64,000 bases of DNA from NCBI RefSeq assembly GCF_052857255.1, contig NW_027526484.1:1151501-1215500 (forward strand), read 5' to 3'. The number at the start of each line of letters is the position of its first letter. The stretch's first letter is position 1. Below are positions 42,861-55,141 of the stretch, piece by piece. This stretch comes from Amblyomma americanum (Eukaryota > Arthropoda > Arachnida > Ixodida > Ixodidae). Both the position numbers and the translations under genes were made by a program. The notes beneath the pieces were generated by a model, which was given only the letters and a program-made list of their open reading frames with translations, was not told the origin of the DNA and searched no databases.

Positions 42861-44550
42861 CGAAGACTCCATAAAGTATGTCACAATTTCCATGCACGTG
42901 GGATTATTGAAGTACACACGTCTTCCTTTCGGTGTGTCATCGGCACCAGCGTTGTTCCAAAGGGAGATGGAGAACCTTTTCCGGGGGCTGCCACATGTTG
43001 TAGTATATTTCGATGACATCCATTTCACTGGCTCGAATGATGTAGAGCACCTTCGCAACCTCAGGGATGTCCTTTCTCAACTCCGTGGTGTTGGCCTTAA
43101 GTTGAAGCTCGACAAGTGCCATTTTTTCGTCGAACAAGTTGAATACCTTGGGCACATCATAAGCAAACAAGGGCTGTCTCCAAGTTTGAGCAAAAGTATC
43201 TGCCATCCTTCTTGCACCTGCACCCTGTGACGTCAAGGAACTCCAAAGTTTTTTAGGACTTGTGAACTTCTACAGTCGTTTTCTACCAAACCTTTCCGGA
43301 CGCCTCCATCCTCTGCATTTGCTTTTCATGAACGAGAAGAAATGGGTGTGGGAAAAGGAGCAAGAAAACACATTCAGTGGAGTGAAGCAGTTAAAAGCAT
43401 CAGCTCCAGTCCTAGTGCATTTTGACCCAAAAAAACCATTGTGTCTCAGTTCTGATGCCTCTACGTATGGGAATGGCGCAGTTTTGGCACACCGAGAATC
43501 TGATGGTCGAGAACTGCTCATTGCTTTTGCTTCCAGATGTTTGTCTCGTGAAGAGCTGTGCAGCCTGCCAATCTTACCTGCGTACACCGCAACGCATTCA
43601 GCATACACCATGGCCATTTCCTCAGAGGACCTGGTCAAGGCTTCACATAGACTTTGGGGGCCCATTCATTGGTCATACTTTCCTGGTCATTGTTGACGCC
43701 TACTCAGAATGGGTTGAAGTTTTCCCAGTGAGTTCAATGTCAGCGGATGTTGTTATCAATTCATTCTGAACAGCATTTGCACAGCATGGACTGCCGGACC
43801 TCATCGTGTCCGATAATGGACCTGCCTTTGCAAGTGAGCAATATTTGGAATTCTTGACACGTAATAGAATACGTCTTGCATGCTTGTACCTCCCTACCAT
43901 TCAGCTTCGAATGGCATGGCAGAGCATGTCGTACAGACTGTCAAGAACAAGATCAAGAAGAGTGGATCATTTCAAACCCATATTTCACGGTTCTTATTAC
44001 AGAACCATACCACATGAAATCACAGGCAGTGCACCGTGTTAAATGCTCATGGGAAGGATGTTCAAGACACCTTTAGATGTTCTTCGCCCAAGTCTGCATA
44101 ATTGAGTGCTGCTGAGACAGCTTAGACAGAAGCTGCAGGCCGATAAAGGATGCCATTCTTCTCCATTGCCAAATGTGGGTGACCACGTATTCACATAGAA
44201 TTTTCAGCAGGGGCCACCGTGGATAGCTGCACGTGGTACAAGCACCACAGGCCAGTCAGCAGCTGCAGCCTCTCTCAGTGACGGTACTGTCTAACACAAG
44301 CTCGGTGACCACCTTCACCCTCAATCCCAAGAAGCCTCCCAGCCAACCGCTGGGCTCCTGTGACACAAGACGCTTTGCAGGCATCCAGAAACTGTGTGTG
44401 ACACCAACCTTGCTTGAGCCAGCCTTGAGTGACACTAATGGCACAGAAGAGACGGCTATATACTTTCCTAAATCAGTGTGCAGCACGCGCATGCCCCGGT
44501 TGCGAAGAAGCTCTAGGAGCCGCAAGCTAGTGCAGCGCTACTCACCATAA
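42861..44550 (+). pseudogene. pol: 5'-truncated gypsy pol remnant
   Basis: Plus-strand frames begin mid reverse transcriptase (KYTRLPFGVSSAPALFQ, catalytic VVVYFDDIHFTG). They run through FYSRFLPNLS into the RNase H start SSDASTYGNGAVL. At about 43555 the sequence jumps to the end of an integrase zinc unit (CAACQSYLRTPQ), so most of RNase H and the zinc domain are deleted. The integrase core follows in several frames: LHIDFGGPF, IVSDNGPAF, then a frameshifted NGMAEHVVQ with the Glu. It ends RLRRSSRSRKLVQRYSP. Multiple stops and shifts show it is dead. Confidence 0.85.
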
Positions 44551-44572
44551 TGCTCTCCTTGAACAATCTAAT

Positions 44573-44804
44573 GGGGGAGGACTGTTACAATGTTGTTCTC
44601 ATTTCTAGTTTCGTTTTCATTCAGTCGTTCACGTGGCGCCACCAAGAGGCAGCGCCACGATCATGTGAGAATAAAAAGGGCACGGCACGGGCAGTGCATG
44701 TGTGTGGTTTGCACAGTGGAACACAGTGTGTATTCAGAGTGTAGCCATTGATGGCGACCGCCGAGCTTGTACGCCTCTCGGCAAGGGCCATCATGCTCGT
44801 AACA
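44573..44804 (+). repeat. Purine tract and single 3' LTR of the truncated gypsy element
   Basis: GGGGGAGG (44573-44580) precedes a 222-bp LTR at 44583-44804 that begins TGTTACAATG and ends CTCGTAACA. It contains GAGAATAAAAAGGG, usable as TATA or polyadenylation signal. No 5' LTR exists in the window. Confidence 0.82.
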
Positions 44805-45340
44805 AAGCCTGTTGCTCAGTTACTTTTTGGAAACGGGGTATTGACTTCTAATACGGATGTCAACTCTCATTTTCACTGCTCTCTGTTGGCGTACTACTAG
44901 AAAAACGCCTTTTTACGGAGTGAAAATTTTTATTGTAGTTGGCCTTTAAGTGTCACCCAAATCTTTTTGGCTCATCCTCTTTAATTCAGAATTATCAACA
45001 GCTGACAATATTTTTGTTTCTGCAGAATCCAGTGGCATATGGTTATATAACAGTTTCTGTATGGGCGTGGGTTGGCATGCTGTGGCTGGGTTACTCTTGC
45101 TTTGCCCACTCGCTTCTCTGGTTGGTGGACAGCGCCTGTAGTCGTGGCCACACATCATATCTATGAAATGGAACGTGGCATGTCTGTTGTGGCACTGAGC
45201 CCAGCTATGACCACAGCAAAGCAAGCATTAAAAGCAGCCCAACACCGCATTGAAGCTTTGTGCTAAAGTTTGCGTTGAAAGTGCCTCAAACTTCATAGCG
45301 AGGTTAGCTGTGGGCTACATACATGAAGCTTCCTCAAAAC

Positions 45341-45566
45341 CTGGGCCCGTTTGTGCTCGGTTGCTGACCCAAAAGACGTGGGTTCAATCCCGGCCACGGC
45401 TGTTGCATTTCTATGGAGGAGAGGTTTTAGAGACCCGTGTACTGTGCAATGTTAATGCACATTACAGAACCTCAAGTGATCGAAGTTTCTGGAGCTCTTC
45501 ACTACGGTGTCCCCCCTCATAGCATGAGTCGCCTTGGGATGTTAAACCCCAATAAACCAATCCTAA
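45341..45566 (+). mobile_element. tRNA-derived SINE, copy 3 (damaged head)
   Basis: The A-box region is replaced or deleted, but the B-box-like GGTTCAATCC is intact. The body motifs GACCCAAAAGACGTG, TTTCTATGGAGGAGAGGTTT and GGGATGTTAAACCCC match copies 1 and 2. Confidence 0.75.
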
Positions 45567-45599
45567 ACCATCTTCCGTTCAGTTCTTCTGTATAAAGAT

Positions 45600-47600
45600 A
45601 GGTTGAGGTTATCTGTGCAGCTTCTTTTTACTTTCGAGCAATTAAGGCACCAATGGTAACCGTGCCAATGGCTTGGAGCAGGTGGCCAAGATTTCCTCAG
45701 CCAATTTTCACAAATTTACAAAGCACATGCCATATGACATATAACACATCAGCTCTCTCCTATCTAGAAGCACCTGAAAGCCAAAGATTGTATTGGCTAA
45801 TAACATTGGCAGTGAAAGCTATGCAATGCACAGGTTCATGTGCAGTGGGCAGACTTAAAGCAGCACTGGCATTTGTGGCTGTTGCTTTGATTTTGTCAAA
45901 ATCTGCTGTTGACCTCTGCATCGCTGCAGAGGAGGATGATACCACATTTCGGCACTAATTTTCACATGCCATAATGAAACATAACAGCAGTGGTGGTTTT
46001 TCTTTTCTGAAAGACATTAGAACCAACTGCGCTTAACAGTCAGTGCGTAATGTGTAAAAATGTATCGGAAAGTTTTTGGTGGAAATTAATGTGCCTTTGA
46101 TTTGCAAAGTGCCACCCTGATCAACGCGAAGAACGCATACAGAGACAACTTGCGCTGTGCTCGAGAGAAAAGCTCCAAGAGGAAATTTTTTTTTCTTGCT
46201 ACAAGCAGAATGAGACAAATATATGTGTGTGAGCTGGGAATGGATATGTCCCTCTTTAAAAGGAATTTACACTGTTTTGAAGATGCATTAAATAACACAA
46301 GCACACAGTGGCCATGTAAGTAAATATTCCCAAACTTGCATTGAAGGACGTTCTTTATTTCTTTTTTTTATTTATCTTTCAAACTGAATACAAAAAGCAA
46401 TCACAAAAATTTGTTGAGCTAATAGCCGAAGCTAGTAGAGGCCGTTTACACTGTTATTTAAGCAACAGGATGCACGCAAAGAAGAGAGAGTTCCGAGCCA
46501 TTTTAATTTCTAGTGGCACGGTATTCCATACTTTAGCCCCATTATACTCGATTAGGTGCTGTCAGTGGGTGTTTCAGGTTATAGGGTAGTTAAAATTTAT
46601 ATTGCTTGCATGCCTGGTATTCCTGTTAGGCAGCACAGAAATGTTTGAAGGAAGGCAATTGTTTCGTATAATAATATTTACAACCATCGCGGTTTTCATT
46701 TCATACAGCAAAGGAAACTGCAAAATCTGCAACCTATTGAACTAGGAAGTACTGGACTGATACCTGTTGGAGTATGTTATTATACACAGTGCTCTTTTCT
46801 GCAAAGAGAAAATTTGATCAATATAGGACCTGTATCTGGTAGCCCTCGATTCGCAGCAGTATATGTTAAATGGCAAGTTAGAGAAATTGTTTACTTAGAG
46901 AAAATTATATAATTTTTAGCACAGTTATGTCCAGAAACCCCCATGTGTTAAGTAGAATGTAACAAGCTGAAGCAAGCTTACAGCACAAAGTATCAGTGTG
47001 TTTCCACACAGCATGTCTAAAGAAATGCTGTGGGGAAATCCTTTTTACTGTGCATAATTAAGATTTTTTTTTTTGCGCAGGTGCTGTTTGCTCTTTTGAA
47101 CATTTTTTTTTCACCCAGTCTAGTTCAGTGCTGTGAAGTGTCACTGTGTGGCACTTAGGCGTTGTCATGTTTGTTTTTTGTTGTGTATAAGATGCTGTAT
47201 GTAAAGTTCATATTTTTTTTGTCCAACTTATGCCGTTTGCAGCTTGTGCTACTGGAAGTAAAGTGTCCTAGAAACTTCTTATGTTATTTCTTTGTGTTTT
47301 GCATATAGTATATGGAAACCATTTCATAGGCACATTTTTGTTTTGCATATACTCTGTGAAAAATTATACTCCATGTCGTTTTTTGTTTGTGTATCGCTAT
47401 GTGAAAACTATGCAACTGTAGTAGGTGTAGACATTCTTTCCTGTATTTCCTGGTGGCAGAAAGAATAGGGCAATTCTGCGGCACCCTTCTTTTGATATCC
47501 TTAAGTGTGCAAACATTGATTTACTGCCCTAACGAGCAAGTAAAATAAAATGATCAGTACAGTGGGAGATTCAGTGGTTGCTGCGGCAAAATGGCTGTCA
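45600..47600 (+). other. Intron sequence without recognised content
   Basis: AT-rich intron DNA preceding exon 7 of the coiled-coil gene. It contains poly-T runs and no long open frame, and I see no repeat structure that I can name. Confidence 0.5.
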
Positions 47601-47663
47601 TTACTGTAACACCGTGAAGGAAGCGTGTTCTGTTTGTTTGCCAATCCTCTCTTCATTGTGCAG

Positions 47664-47698
47664 GTCTTACGAGGAGGAGCAGCAGCTGCCCGACGATG
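47664..47698 (+). CDS. Coiled-coil gene, exon 7
   Basis: Acceptor CTCTTCATTGTGCAG, donor GTGGGT. With the CG from exon 6 it reads RSYEEEQQLPDD, 35 nt, ending in phase 1. Very acidic. Confidence 0.65.
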
Positions 47699-48117
47699 GT
47701 GGGTGGACACCTTGTGGGGGGTTGCTGACTGGCAGCAACTTTCTCTCTCTTTTCTCTGTACTTGTGATTGGATATTGAGCAGAAAAAAAAAAAAAAGTGG
47801 CACTTGTCGTGCATGGGTGGTTGTATGCAAAGCATGTATACTTGTGGGATGCTACCAGGGATAACTGTAGCCTCAGCTTTTGTTGAGTCGTAGCCTGTTC
47901 AGTCAATGTTTTACTGAGCACCTGTGAGACAGCGCAAGGGATGCTGATGCCAGTGGCTGCACCCTCATCTTAAAGCATGTGGCACAAGAGTAGTGTAGCT
48001 TGCGCTTCATGAAAGTCTGTGTTGAGCATCATTTTGTTTATTTGTTTATTTGATTCCTCAAGGGTCCCATGTCAAGATAATTGCACGAGGGAGTGGGCGT
48101 ATTGCAAGGCAAAAAAA

Positions 48118-48415
48118 ATGGCTGTGGTTTAGCTCTGGTTAAACCTGGAGTGACGAGATAGCTACATCTCGCCGAGTGGAACTCGCTCAGTCGAATTGCA
48201 AAGTCAGCCTTTCGCCGCTCCGTTTCGCTGGGCGTTCCTTCTTCATCTTCGTCCCTGGACGTGATTCACTCTTTCCCCCCTCTCCACTCCCCCTCCACTC
48301 AGTTTCGCCAGAGCGCCGCGCCACCGGCAGCTGCTCCGCACCACGTGACTAACAACGTGGCGGCACCGCCACACTGAAGGCTCGAAATGCTAGCGTAATG
48401 TAGCTATTGCTACAA
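48118..48415 (+). mobile_element. Remnant related to the STPR-type element at 11.1 kb
   Basis: TGTGGTTTAGCTCTGGTTAA at 48123-48142 is the terminal motif seen at 11101. It is followed by GACGAGATAGCTACATCTCG (a palindrome). The fragment is GC-rich, with CACGTGACTAACAACGTGG near 48342, and ends in an ACGCTAG-like sequence. The inverted partner end is missing. Confidence 0.55.
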
Positions 48416-48990
48416 AGAAATTCAATGAAAATCACGATGAATTGTTATCGATGAGCTGCTTGAATGTTACTGGGTCGACGATGGTGGCAACTTCAGTGGC
48501 CATTCCATTCCAGTCTTATGCTGTGCGCAGGAAGAATGACTGCTGAAAAGTTGTAGTATATAGGCTTGCACAGCTCATTTCTAGTAACACAATGCATTCA
48601 TCATGGCTGTGTGAAACAGCATGTTCAATTTAATTTCTGCTTTTGTTCGTTACGTCTGGACGGTACACAGCACAGCATGGCTCAGAGAGTGATGACTAAC
48701 TCCAGTAATAAGGTGGTTGAAATGGCCTAATATAAGCTTTGAAATTTTTGTTCAGCGAGCAGGAAGCAGGTTGTAGGTAATGTTTGCGACATCACAGATG
48801 CACTTTTAAGTATAAGAATTGCCTAAACTGGAATGATAAAAATGGTAAACTTTAAAATTGAATAGTGCCAAGCTTGTCCAAAATGATCTAGGGCAGAGAG
48901 AAAAATCTACATGAAAGTTTAATTCTAATAAGTGATCATTGAAATGAGCCTGAAGAACACACCATGAGCTAGTTGGTTGTTCATCACTAC

Positions 48991-49150
48991 GAAAACAGCA
49001 CAAACTTCACGAAGGACTCAGAAAGGGAAGACGAGACAGACATTGAACTAACAACTTCGAGGTGTCAGAGTAATAAGCCTTCAGTTGTTAGTTCAGCGTC
49101 TGCATTCCGTCTTCCCTTTCTGCGTCCTTCATGAAGTTTGCGCTGTTTTC
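48991..49150. repeat. Foldback with about 66-nt arms
   Basis: 48991-49056 (GAAAACAGCACAAACTTCA ... CTAACAACT) pairs with 49083-49150 (AGTTGTTAGTTCAGCGTC ... GCGCTGTTTTC) with scattered mismatches around a 26-nt loop. It resembles a solo foldback transposon. Confidence 0.85.
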
Positions 49151-49433
49151 ACTCTGATAATTGAAAAATCACTAGAGTTGCCCTTCTAATGTGCCTGCCT
49201 AAAGCATCCCTGCCTCACCGTTTTCTCTCTTAGTTTTGTCATTGAGTATAAATTCGGTGATCGGAAACATAATTGGCTTCTTCTATCGAAATGCTGTTGT
49301 CTGTGCAGGTATATAATCGTAATAAGGGCGAGCAGACGGTGCTGGTTTGGCCACGGCTGCCGAAATACTGATGTGCCACTTTTACTTGTCAGGGGTTGAG
49401 GCAATGGAACCAAACAGTGCATTGTTTGTGCAG

Positions 49434-49510
49434 TGTTGGAGGTGGAGCGAAAGGCACAGGCATCGTATAACAGCCGGAAGCGGTTTTGGCTCAAACAAGA
49501 CAAAGCAGAG
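49434..49510 (+). CDS. Coiled-coil gene, exon 8
   Basis: Acceptor CATTGTTTGTGCAG, donor GTACGT. With the G from exon 7 it reads VLEVERKAQASYNSRKRFWL then KQDKAE, 77 nt, phase 1 in and 0 out. The open, charged, helical character matches the earlier exons. Confidence 0.68.
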
Positions 49511-50005
49511 GTACGTTGTCAATGCTTTATTGATTGCATTATTTTTTTTTTGCGTCAGTTGTTAGGGAATTAAAGAAAATTTTTGTTTTATATTGGTGGT
49601 AGCATTGCTTTGTTTGTTGTCTTTGAGGAGGTGCCATTTTATCGAGCTTTTTATTTAAATGTTTATTGACTTAACTTACTCTCTCACTCACTCACTGTCT
49701 CAATAATTTATTTATTAGTTATACCTACAACACTATACTGTAGTAAGGCATTATTGTAGTGGGGAGGGGCTTAGTTGTAAGAAATTGTACAAAGGGAGAC
49801 CTTTCATTAACAAACTGTGACACTGTAAAAAACTGGCGTCCCACCGTGCAGCACAGCAGCTGAGATCCTTCTGACCCTGTTTTTGGTGCATGGTAGCCCG
49901 CAGCTGTTTTATGTGCCATAAAACCCAACACACCAACCACTAAGCATTACTCTAGGTGTTCCAGGGAAGGCAGTCACTAATCTTGAAGTATAGGTTTTTT
50001 TTTTA

Positions 50006-51238
50006 AGTAAAGAGAATTAAGCTTTTTGCAACATGGTAATACCAGTGTTGGCAGACGTCAAAAAACGGGAATCATGTTTATTAGTAAAGGGATATTTAGC
50101 CAAATTCTAAAACAGTAGAACCCCACTATAGTGAACCCGGATATAGTAAAGTGAAACTGCGGTCCCATTTCGCCTCCCATAGACAAACTGTACATTTTTT
50201 TTTTCGGTTATAGTAAGGATTTTTTTTTCAAATAAAACGGCTATAGAAAAGAGAGCCTGGCCTTGGCGACGTACCTCCCGCGGAATGATGACAACGTGGT
50301 ACGCGCGAGGCCGATATTCGGAGGTAAATGCATACCAAAGACAATAAAACGGCGCTCTTTGAGATAGCTTCACCACCAAAATTGACAGCTGTGAGGAGAA
50401 GCCAACTTAATCTTGGGGCCGTGAGGCGAAGCGTGCGGCGCGCACGAAAAAAAAAAAAGTAAGGCGGGCTATGAACGCAGAAAGAAGGAGGCGCGGGTCG
50501 CTCAAGACAAACTTCCTCAGAACATAAACAAAATCGAAAACGTGATAACATGAAATGAGATAACTGAAGATAAGTAATTAACACATAAAAAGACAGTAAG
50601 AGTAGTATATGGAACGTATTTGTGAGTTCCTTTCATAAACTAACACTGTGTTTAGTAAGTAGCCAGTGAATTTCCAGAGAGCATCCTCAGAGCCATACCA
50701 TCACCAACAACTGATATAGTAAAGACCCTGATATAGTAAAGATTTTTTCTGGTCTGAGTCACTTTACTATAGAGGGGTTCTACTGTAGTTAACTTTTGAA
50801 CTACTATAGTGATAGGCACCAGATTGCAATTAGAGATTTGCAGCCAGCCATTAGTAATAGCCATGTGAATTTTTAGAACTTCAAAAGCCTGATAACTCTC
50901 GCTGCTCCAGCACAACTAATATTGGCTACATCGTACCCAAATATGCGCGCTTTTGAAAAGCATGCAGGCAAAGCAACCCCTCCAGTGCTCGTAACTAGTC
51001 GAAATAGCCAAATCTTGTCGAGCCACAGCGCTGAGGGTAACCGCGTTCTCTAAATCATACTGATATGGCCGTTACTAATGGCCAGCTACAAATCTCTGAT
51101 TGCAACCAGATGCCTGTCAGTAATATTTACAGTTAACTATTAGAATTTAGTTAATCACTTTACCAGTTCACGTGATTTACTTGTTTTTTGACGTTCACCA
51201 ACACTGGTATTACCATGCTGCAAAAAGCTTCTCTTTAC
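50006..51238. mobile_element. Long-TIR DNA element, interrupted by a MITE
   Basis: AAGCTTTTTGCAACATGG with TAATACCAGTGTTGG and CGTCAAAAAAC (about 50018-50068) is matched in inverted form at 51183-51230. The inner flanks, 50788-50860 and 51070-51142 (AGTTAAC, AGAGATTTG and CCAGATTGCAA motifs), are also inverted repeats. Together the arms exceed 150 nt each, so the element is a large foldback. The left arm is split by the element at 50113-50785. No transposase frame is seen. Confidence 0.8.
50113..50785. mobile_element. pogo/Tigger-like MITE nested in the long-TIR element
   Basis: The termini CAGTAGAACCCCACTATAG and its inverted partner CTATAGAGGGGTTCTACTG resemble TcMar-Tigger/pogo termini (CAGTAGAACCTC...). 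Inside are repeats of GATATAGTAAAG. TA follows the right end. The interior is 673 bp in total with no transposase, so it is non-autonomous. Confidence 0.78.
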
Positions 51239-52197
51239 CTCAAACACCCTATTTTTAAAAAATTGCAATCGGCTTCCCAGGGACGCCTCATATATCAACA
51301 AATAATCGGGGAACATCGACAGCGGAGAGTAAGGGAAGAAATTAAAGGTATTGTTGCATGCCTCAATGAGCAGCAGAACACATCAGCGAATCTGATCATC
51401 ACTAAGGAGCATCTGTGAACAATGCTCTCAGTTGTGCTTTTGATTTGAAGTGCAGCCATCACTTTGTTAGGGAGCTACTCCCAGTTGCTAACTGTGTTAG
51501 GAAAAAGAATTATTTAAAGCTATTATTATATGTGGTACTGGTACGGTCTAATTTTCTTGGTATGTATTGTCTCTCCTAGACGAAATTTGTTGCTGCTTCT
51601 TAACGAACAGTGTTCTACCTGTGCCAGTTTTATTTGTGTGTACCCTAATCAGAACCCACGTACATATGATGCGCATTTGTTTTAAACGGAATTCTTGAAA
51701 AAATGCACCGCCTCCGCACCCCAAGTACCACTGTGCTCGCACATAGTGGGTGTTTTAAGAAGTGCGAAACAATGGGGGTGCTCTGAGCAGGCTTCCAAGT
51801 TGGTTGATTTGTCTAAACCAGATTTCTGCTTCCTGCGGCCAAACAGCTCCCAAGTGTCTCGTGCTTTTCCATGAGATTATTTGTAATTTTGATTTAAAGG
51901 TGCATTCTGTCATGCAAGTATTTAACTAAATATGATCTATAAAACACTGTCGCATGTTTATGTATGCCTGGAGGCCCATAGCAGAAAGCGTGGAGAACTC
52001 GTTAGGGAAGAACTGTCTGCCAGATTTTGTGTGTACATTCAAGGCACCGCCAAGGCTTGAGATATGCATGTGGATTAACCCTGCCAGGCTGAACTTTTGC
52101 TCGAGTATGATGAGAACGTACGTGTTGTGAAATTTTGATCAGGTTTTTTTTCTGTGCATAGCGAACATTTTCTAACCTAGACCTCCTTATATTCAGG

Positions 52198-52979
52198 GCC
52201 CTTCGTTTTGGGTTCTTTTTCTTTTCGATGTGGGGGGTGTAGAAAACCGACCATATTTTTCTAGCTCAAATTTGGGTGAAAATTGGGTTACTCAGAAAAA
52301 AAATTTTACGTAGTTTGGGCTTTTTTGGTACACAAGACAGTATAATGGCAATGATTTGTTTTTCTGCTAGGCACGAAATTTTCTTGTTTTGCTCAATATT
52401 TCATAAACAAAATGGAAATTGCAGATTCCAGTAAAAAGTTATTTACTAGTTAAGATTTTTTTATACCCTGTTACAAATATTCCATCGCATACTCTATCAG
52501 TCTCCCATGAGAGACTCCCGCGTCTGAGCAATACCACATCCTGCCATTATTTGTATTATGTGAAAACATTAAACATCATAGCGACGATTTTAAATGCGCA
52601 AGGTGTTGGGTCAGGGTGTTGTCAGCGTGGATGGTGCTTCCTAAGCGAAATTGATATACAACGTCTTGTCGGCACCCATGTTCTGGCCTCTCGTTTCTAC
52701 ATCGTCCTTTTCGAACTTGTCCTCAGATTCGTCCACCTCATAAGAACAAGAATTAAAAGAGGTTCAGGGTCCTTGATTGACCAAAGACACCCCTCTGCAA
52801 TAAGCTTTAGATATCCACAAATTTTCTTGTGGTGTCTTGAGCTTTGTGAGCTGAAGACCAATATGGTCTAGAAGGCCGGCCCACTTTCAGGGAAAAATCG
52901 GGTTTGACCTGATTCTTAAGAAAGAAGTTCGGTGTGCAAAAACCAGGTAAAAGTGTGTTTTACATGAAAAACGAAGGGC
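52198..52979. mobile_element. Candidate DNA element with GCCCTTCGTTTT termini and an unexplained frame
   Basis: GCCCTTCGTTTT at 52198-52209 is exactly inverted at 52968-52979. The 5' side carries AAATTTGGGTGAAAATTGGG and pyrimidine-rich stretches, and the 3' side GGGAAAAATCGGG. A plus-strand open frame at 52419-52871 (150 codons, including GVGSGCCQRGWCFLSEID and FELVLRFVHLIRTRIKRG) lies inside. I recognise no domain in it. Confidence 0.5.
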
Positions 52980-52999
52980 TTTACTTACATTGCATAGCC

Positions 53000-54980
53000 T
53001 CTGCCAGCAAAATTATAATTTCCTGTGACAAAGCGTACTGCTTCCTTTTTTGCGCTTGTTCCATTTTATCTGTGAGGTTTCTTTTGTGTTGATCCCAAGT
53101 TATACATTCATATTCTAAGGCAGACATAATGTTAGTCAGGTATGTTTACTTTCAAGGATGACTGAGTGTGCTTAAAAATCACTTTGGTAAAAAACAATAA
53201 GCTTTTTGCTGTAATTTAGTATGATTAGGCCAGTGAAGCACTTCAGTAAATGTAACTTCAATATATTTAACAGTTTCTGTAGTTCTAACCACATTATTTG
53301 TTTTACACGAGCTAAGGGAGGGCTTTTTTCATCCTTTCTTTTTGTAAACTGCACATAACATTTTTCAGTACTGAAAGTCATCTGCCATAGATTGCACCAG
53401 AGAGAGACTTTTTTGACTTTAGACTGCAAAATAGACACATCGTCAAGGAATTTGATTGGACAGTATACAGCACAGTCATTAGCGTATGGCCTGATGATGG
53501 TGGATGGAAGGTCTGCTGCTCAGTCATTTATTGACACTATTAGGCCTCAAAGTTTATTTACTAGACCAAGGTCATATACCGTCGCGCACTCCCCCATGCC
53601 GGTGTCCTTCGCATGCCGCAGTTCACGCACGTGTATGTCTCCACCGCGGCAGTCCTCCCCGCTCATACCAAGCACCACGCATGTCCAGTTCCTGCGCCCT
53701 TCCCCCAGGCCACCGCGTTGCCGTCCCCATCAGCTTGTTCCACAGTGCTCCACTTTGACACCTGCTCGCGGCACTGACACTGGCCCTCACAACACAAGGA
53801 ATAAAAGTGCACTTTATAGATCTGATGTTACACTGTTCAGAACAACGTACTGTTTATGCAAGGGTAAACAATTGCTTATCCTCTCGAGATTATTATGAAA
53901 ATGAAAGCTAACTAGGTGTGGCAATTTTTTTGCAAAAGAAGATTCTGCATATACTTGTTGATCAGTTTTTAAACTGGTTGCAAATATGTCTGGTGCAAAT
54001 TAGTTTGCTATCTTGGGAGGTATGCTTCTAATAAAACATATCTAGGCACTATATGCTACGTATTGCTCAACCGAAGCAACGAGTCCGAGTTATCACAGCA
54101 TTTGTTCTCTGAGCTCCTGAAATCTTTGTGCAGAAAACCGCACCGGGGTGATGAATAATACACAAGGGTGCACAAATGTGGCTTCTCATTTTAGTGATCA
54201 GTCTGGTGTGATTTTGTGTACGATGAACTACCAACTAGTCCCTGTTATTGCTCACCTGATCTTGATGCATCTATGCCCAGGGCTATAGCTTTTAGCGTAG
54301 TGCGGGTTCCCATCCGAGTTCATTTAGTTGTGTTGTGCATGATAAACCGGAGGGAAAACCGTGCTGACCAGGAGAAAAATGATATTTTCCTAGAAGTGCT
54401 TTACCTAGGTTAGAGTACAGGAAGTGTTCGAGCATACCTTACAGCAAGTGAAGGTTAAAAATACTGTACAATCACTTTCTTTAAATACTTGCATCACTTT
54501 GGATGCCAGTGATGGATGCCCAGGCGAAGACAAGACCTCTTGTCGAAACATTGGCAAGCAATCTGAGACTTTCCTTTCCCTTGTTCACTTTGTGATTATT
54601 CCAGTCTTAGGGCAGTTTTTGCATTTTGTTGTGTATTAGATAACTAAAAGAGGAGCAGCCTGTCTTGAACAATGCCTCGAAATGTAATCAGAAATTTTTT
54701 TCAGCTCCATGACCGAATGAGGATTAGCGCAGCTAGCTGACTGCAGCCATGAGTAAAGCATTTTGTATAATTTTCTTGGAAGCAATATGAGGCAGTCTGT
54801 AACTGTTGGCAGACGATGTGCTTAGGAGGTGACACCAGGGCCCTCTTGTGTGTGTTCGTCGCCGTCTTGCATGAAGGAGGCCAGTTCAACAATTTGAAGA
54901 GCTTTGGTTATGGTCGGGGAGAACCTGGCACAGAGTGTTCTTGGCCTTCTTTCTGCCTCTGCGGAGGAATCCGAAAGCTT
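53000..54980 (+). other. Intron sequence without recognised content
   Basis: Mostly AT-rich, with short frames that do not resemble known proteins. 53575-53790 is a C-rich island (CCGTCGCGCACTCCCCCATG) that I cannot assign. Confidence 0.45.
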
Positions 54981-55071
54981 GCAGCAGATTTGCTTGCATG
55001 CATTGGTTCTAAAAGAGGTGTATTGAATGTGTTCTTCATGTGTTCATCGTGTGGTTTCTGCATGTGTGCAG

Positions 55072-55141
55072 AACTGCTCCAGAGCGTTGATATATGGGCG
55101 GACATGGAACCAGGCAGCCTCGGAGGCTCCAAGAGACCAAG
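55072..55141 (+). CDS. Coiled-coil gene, exon 9 (reading frame uncertain)
   Basis: Acceptor TTTCTGCATGTGTGCAG, donor GTGCGT, 70 nt. The phase-0 reading NCSRALIYGRTWNQAASEAP continues the chain from exon 8 and ends in phase 1, as the next exon requires. A second frame, ELLQSVDIWADMEPGSLGG then SKRPR, looks at least as protein-like and would need extra exons on both sides. The exon is likely real; the frame is not settled. Confidence 0.5.

Noticed and set aside
51188..51418. Plus-strand frame (FKKLQSASQGRLIYQQIIGE) after the long-TIR element
   Set aside because: It contains a possible phase-0 mini-exon (51287-51334, CCCAG acceptor, GTAAGG donor), but the acceptor is weak and the frame begins inside the element's right arm, so it may be repeat-derived.
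53392..53898. 168-codon plus-strand frame
   Set aside because: C-rich low-complexity sequence, no domain, no splice-site support.
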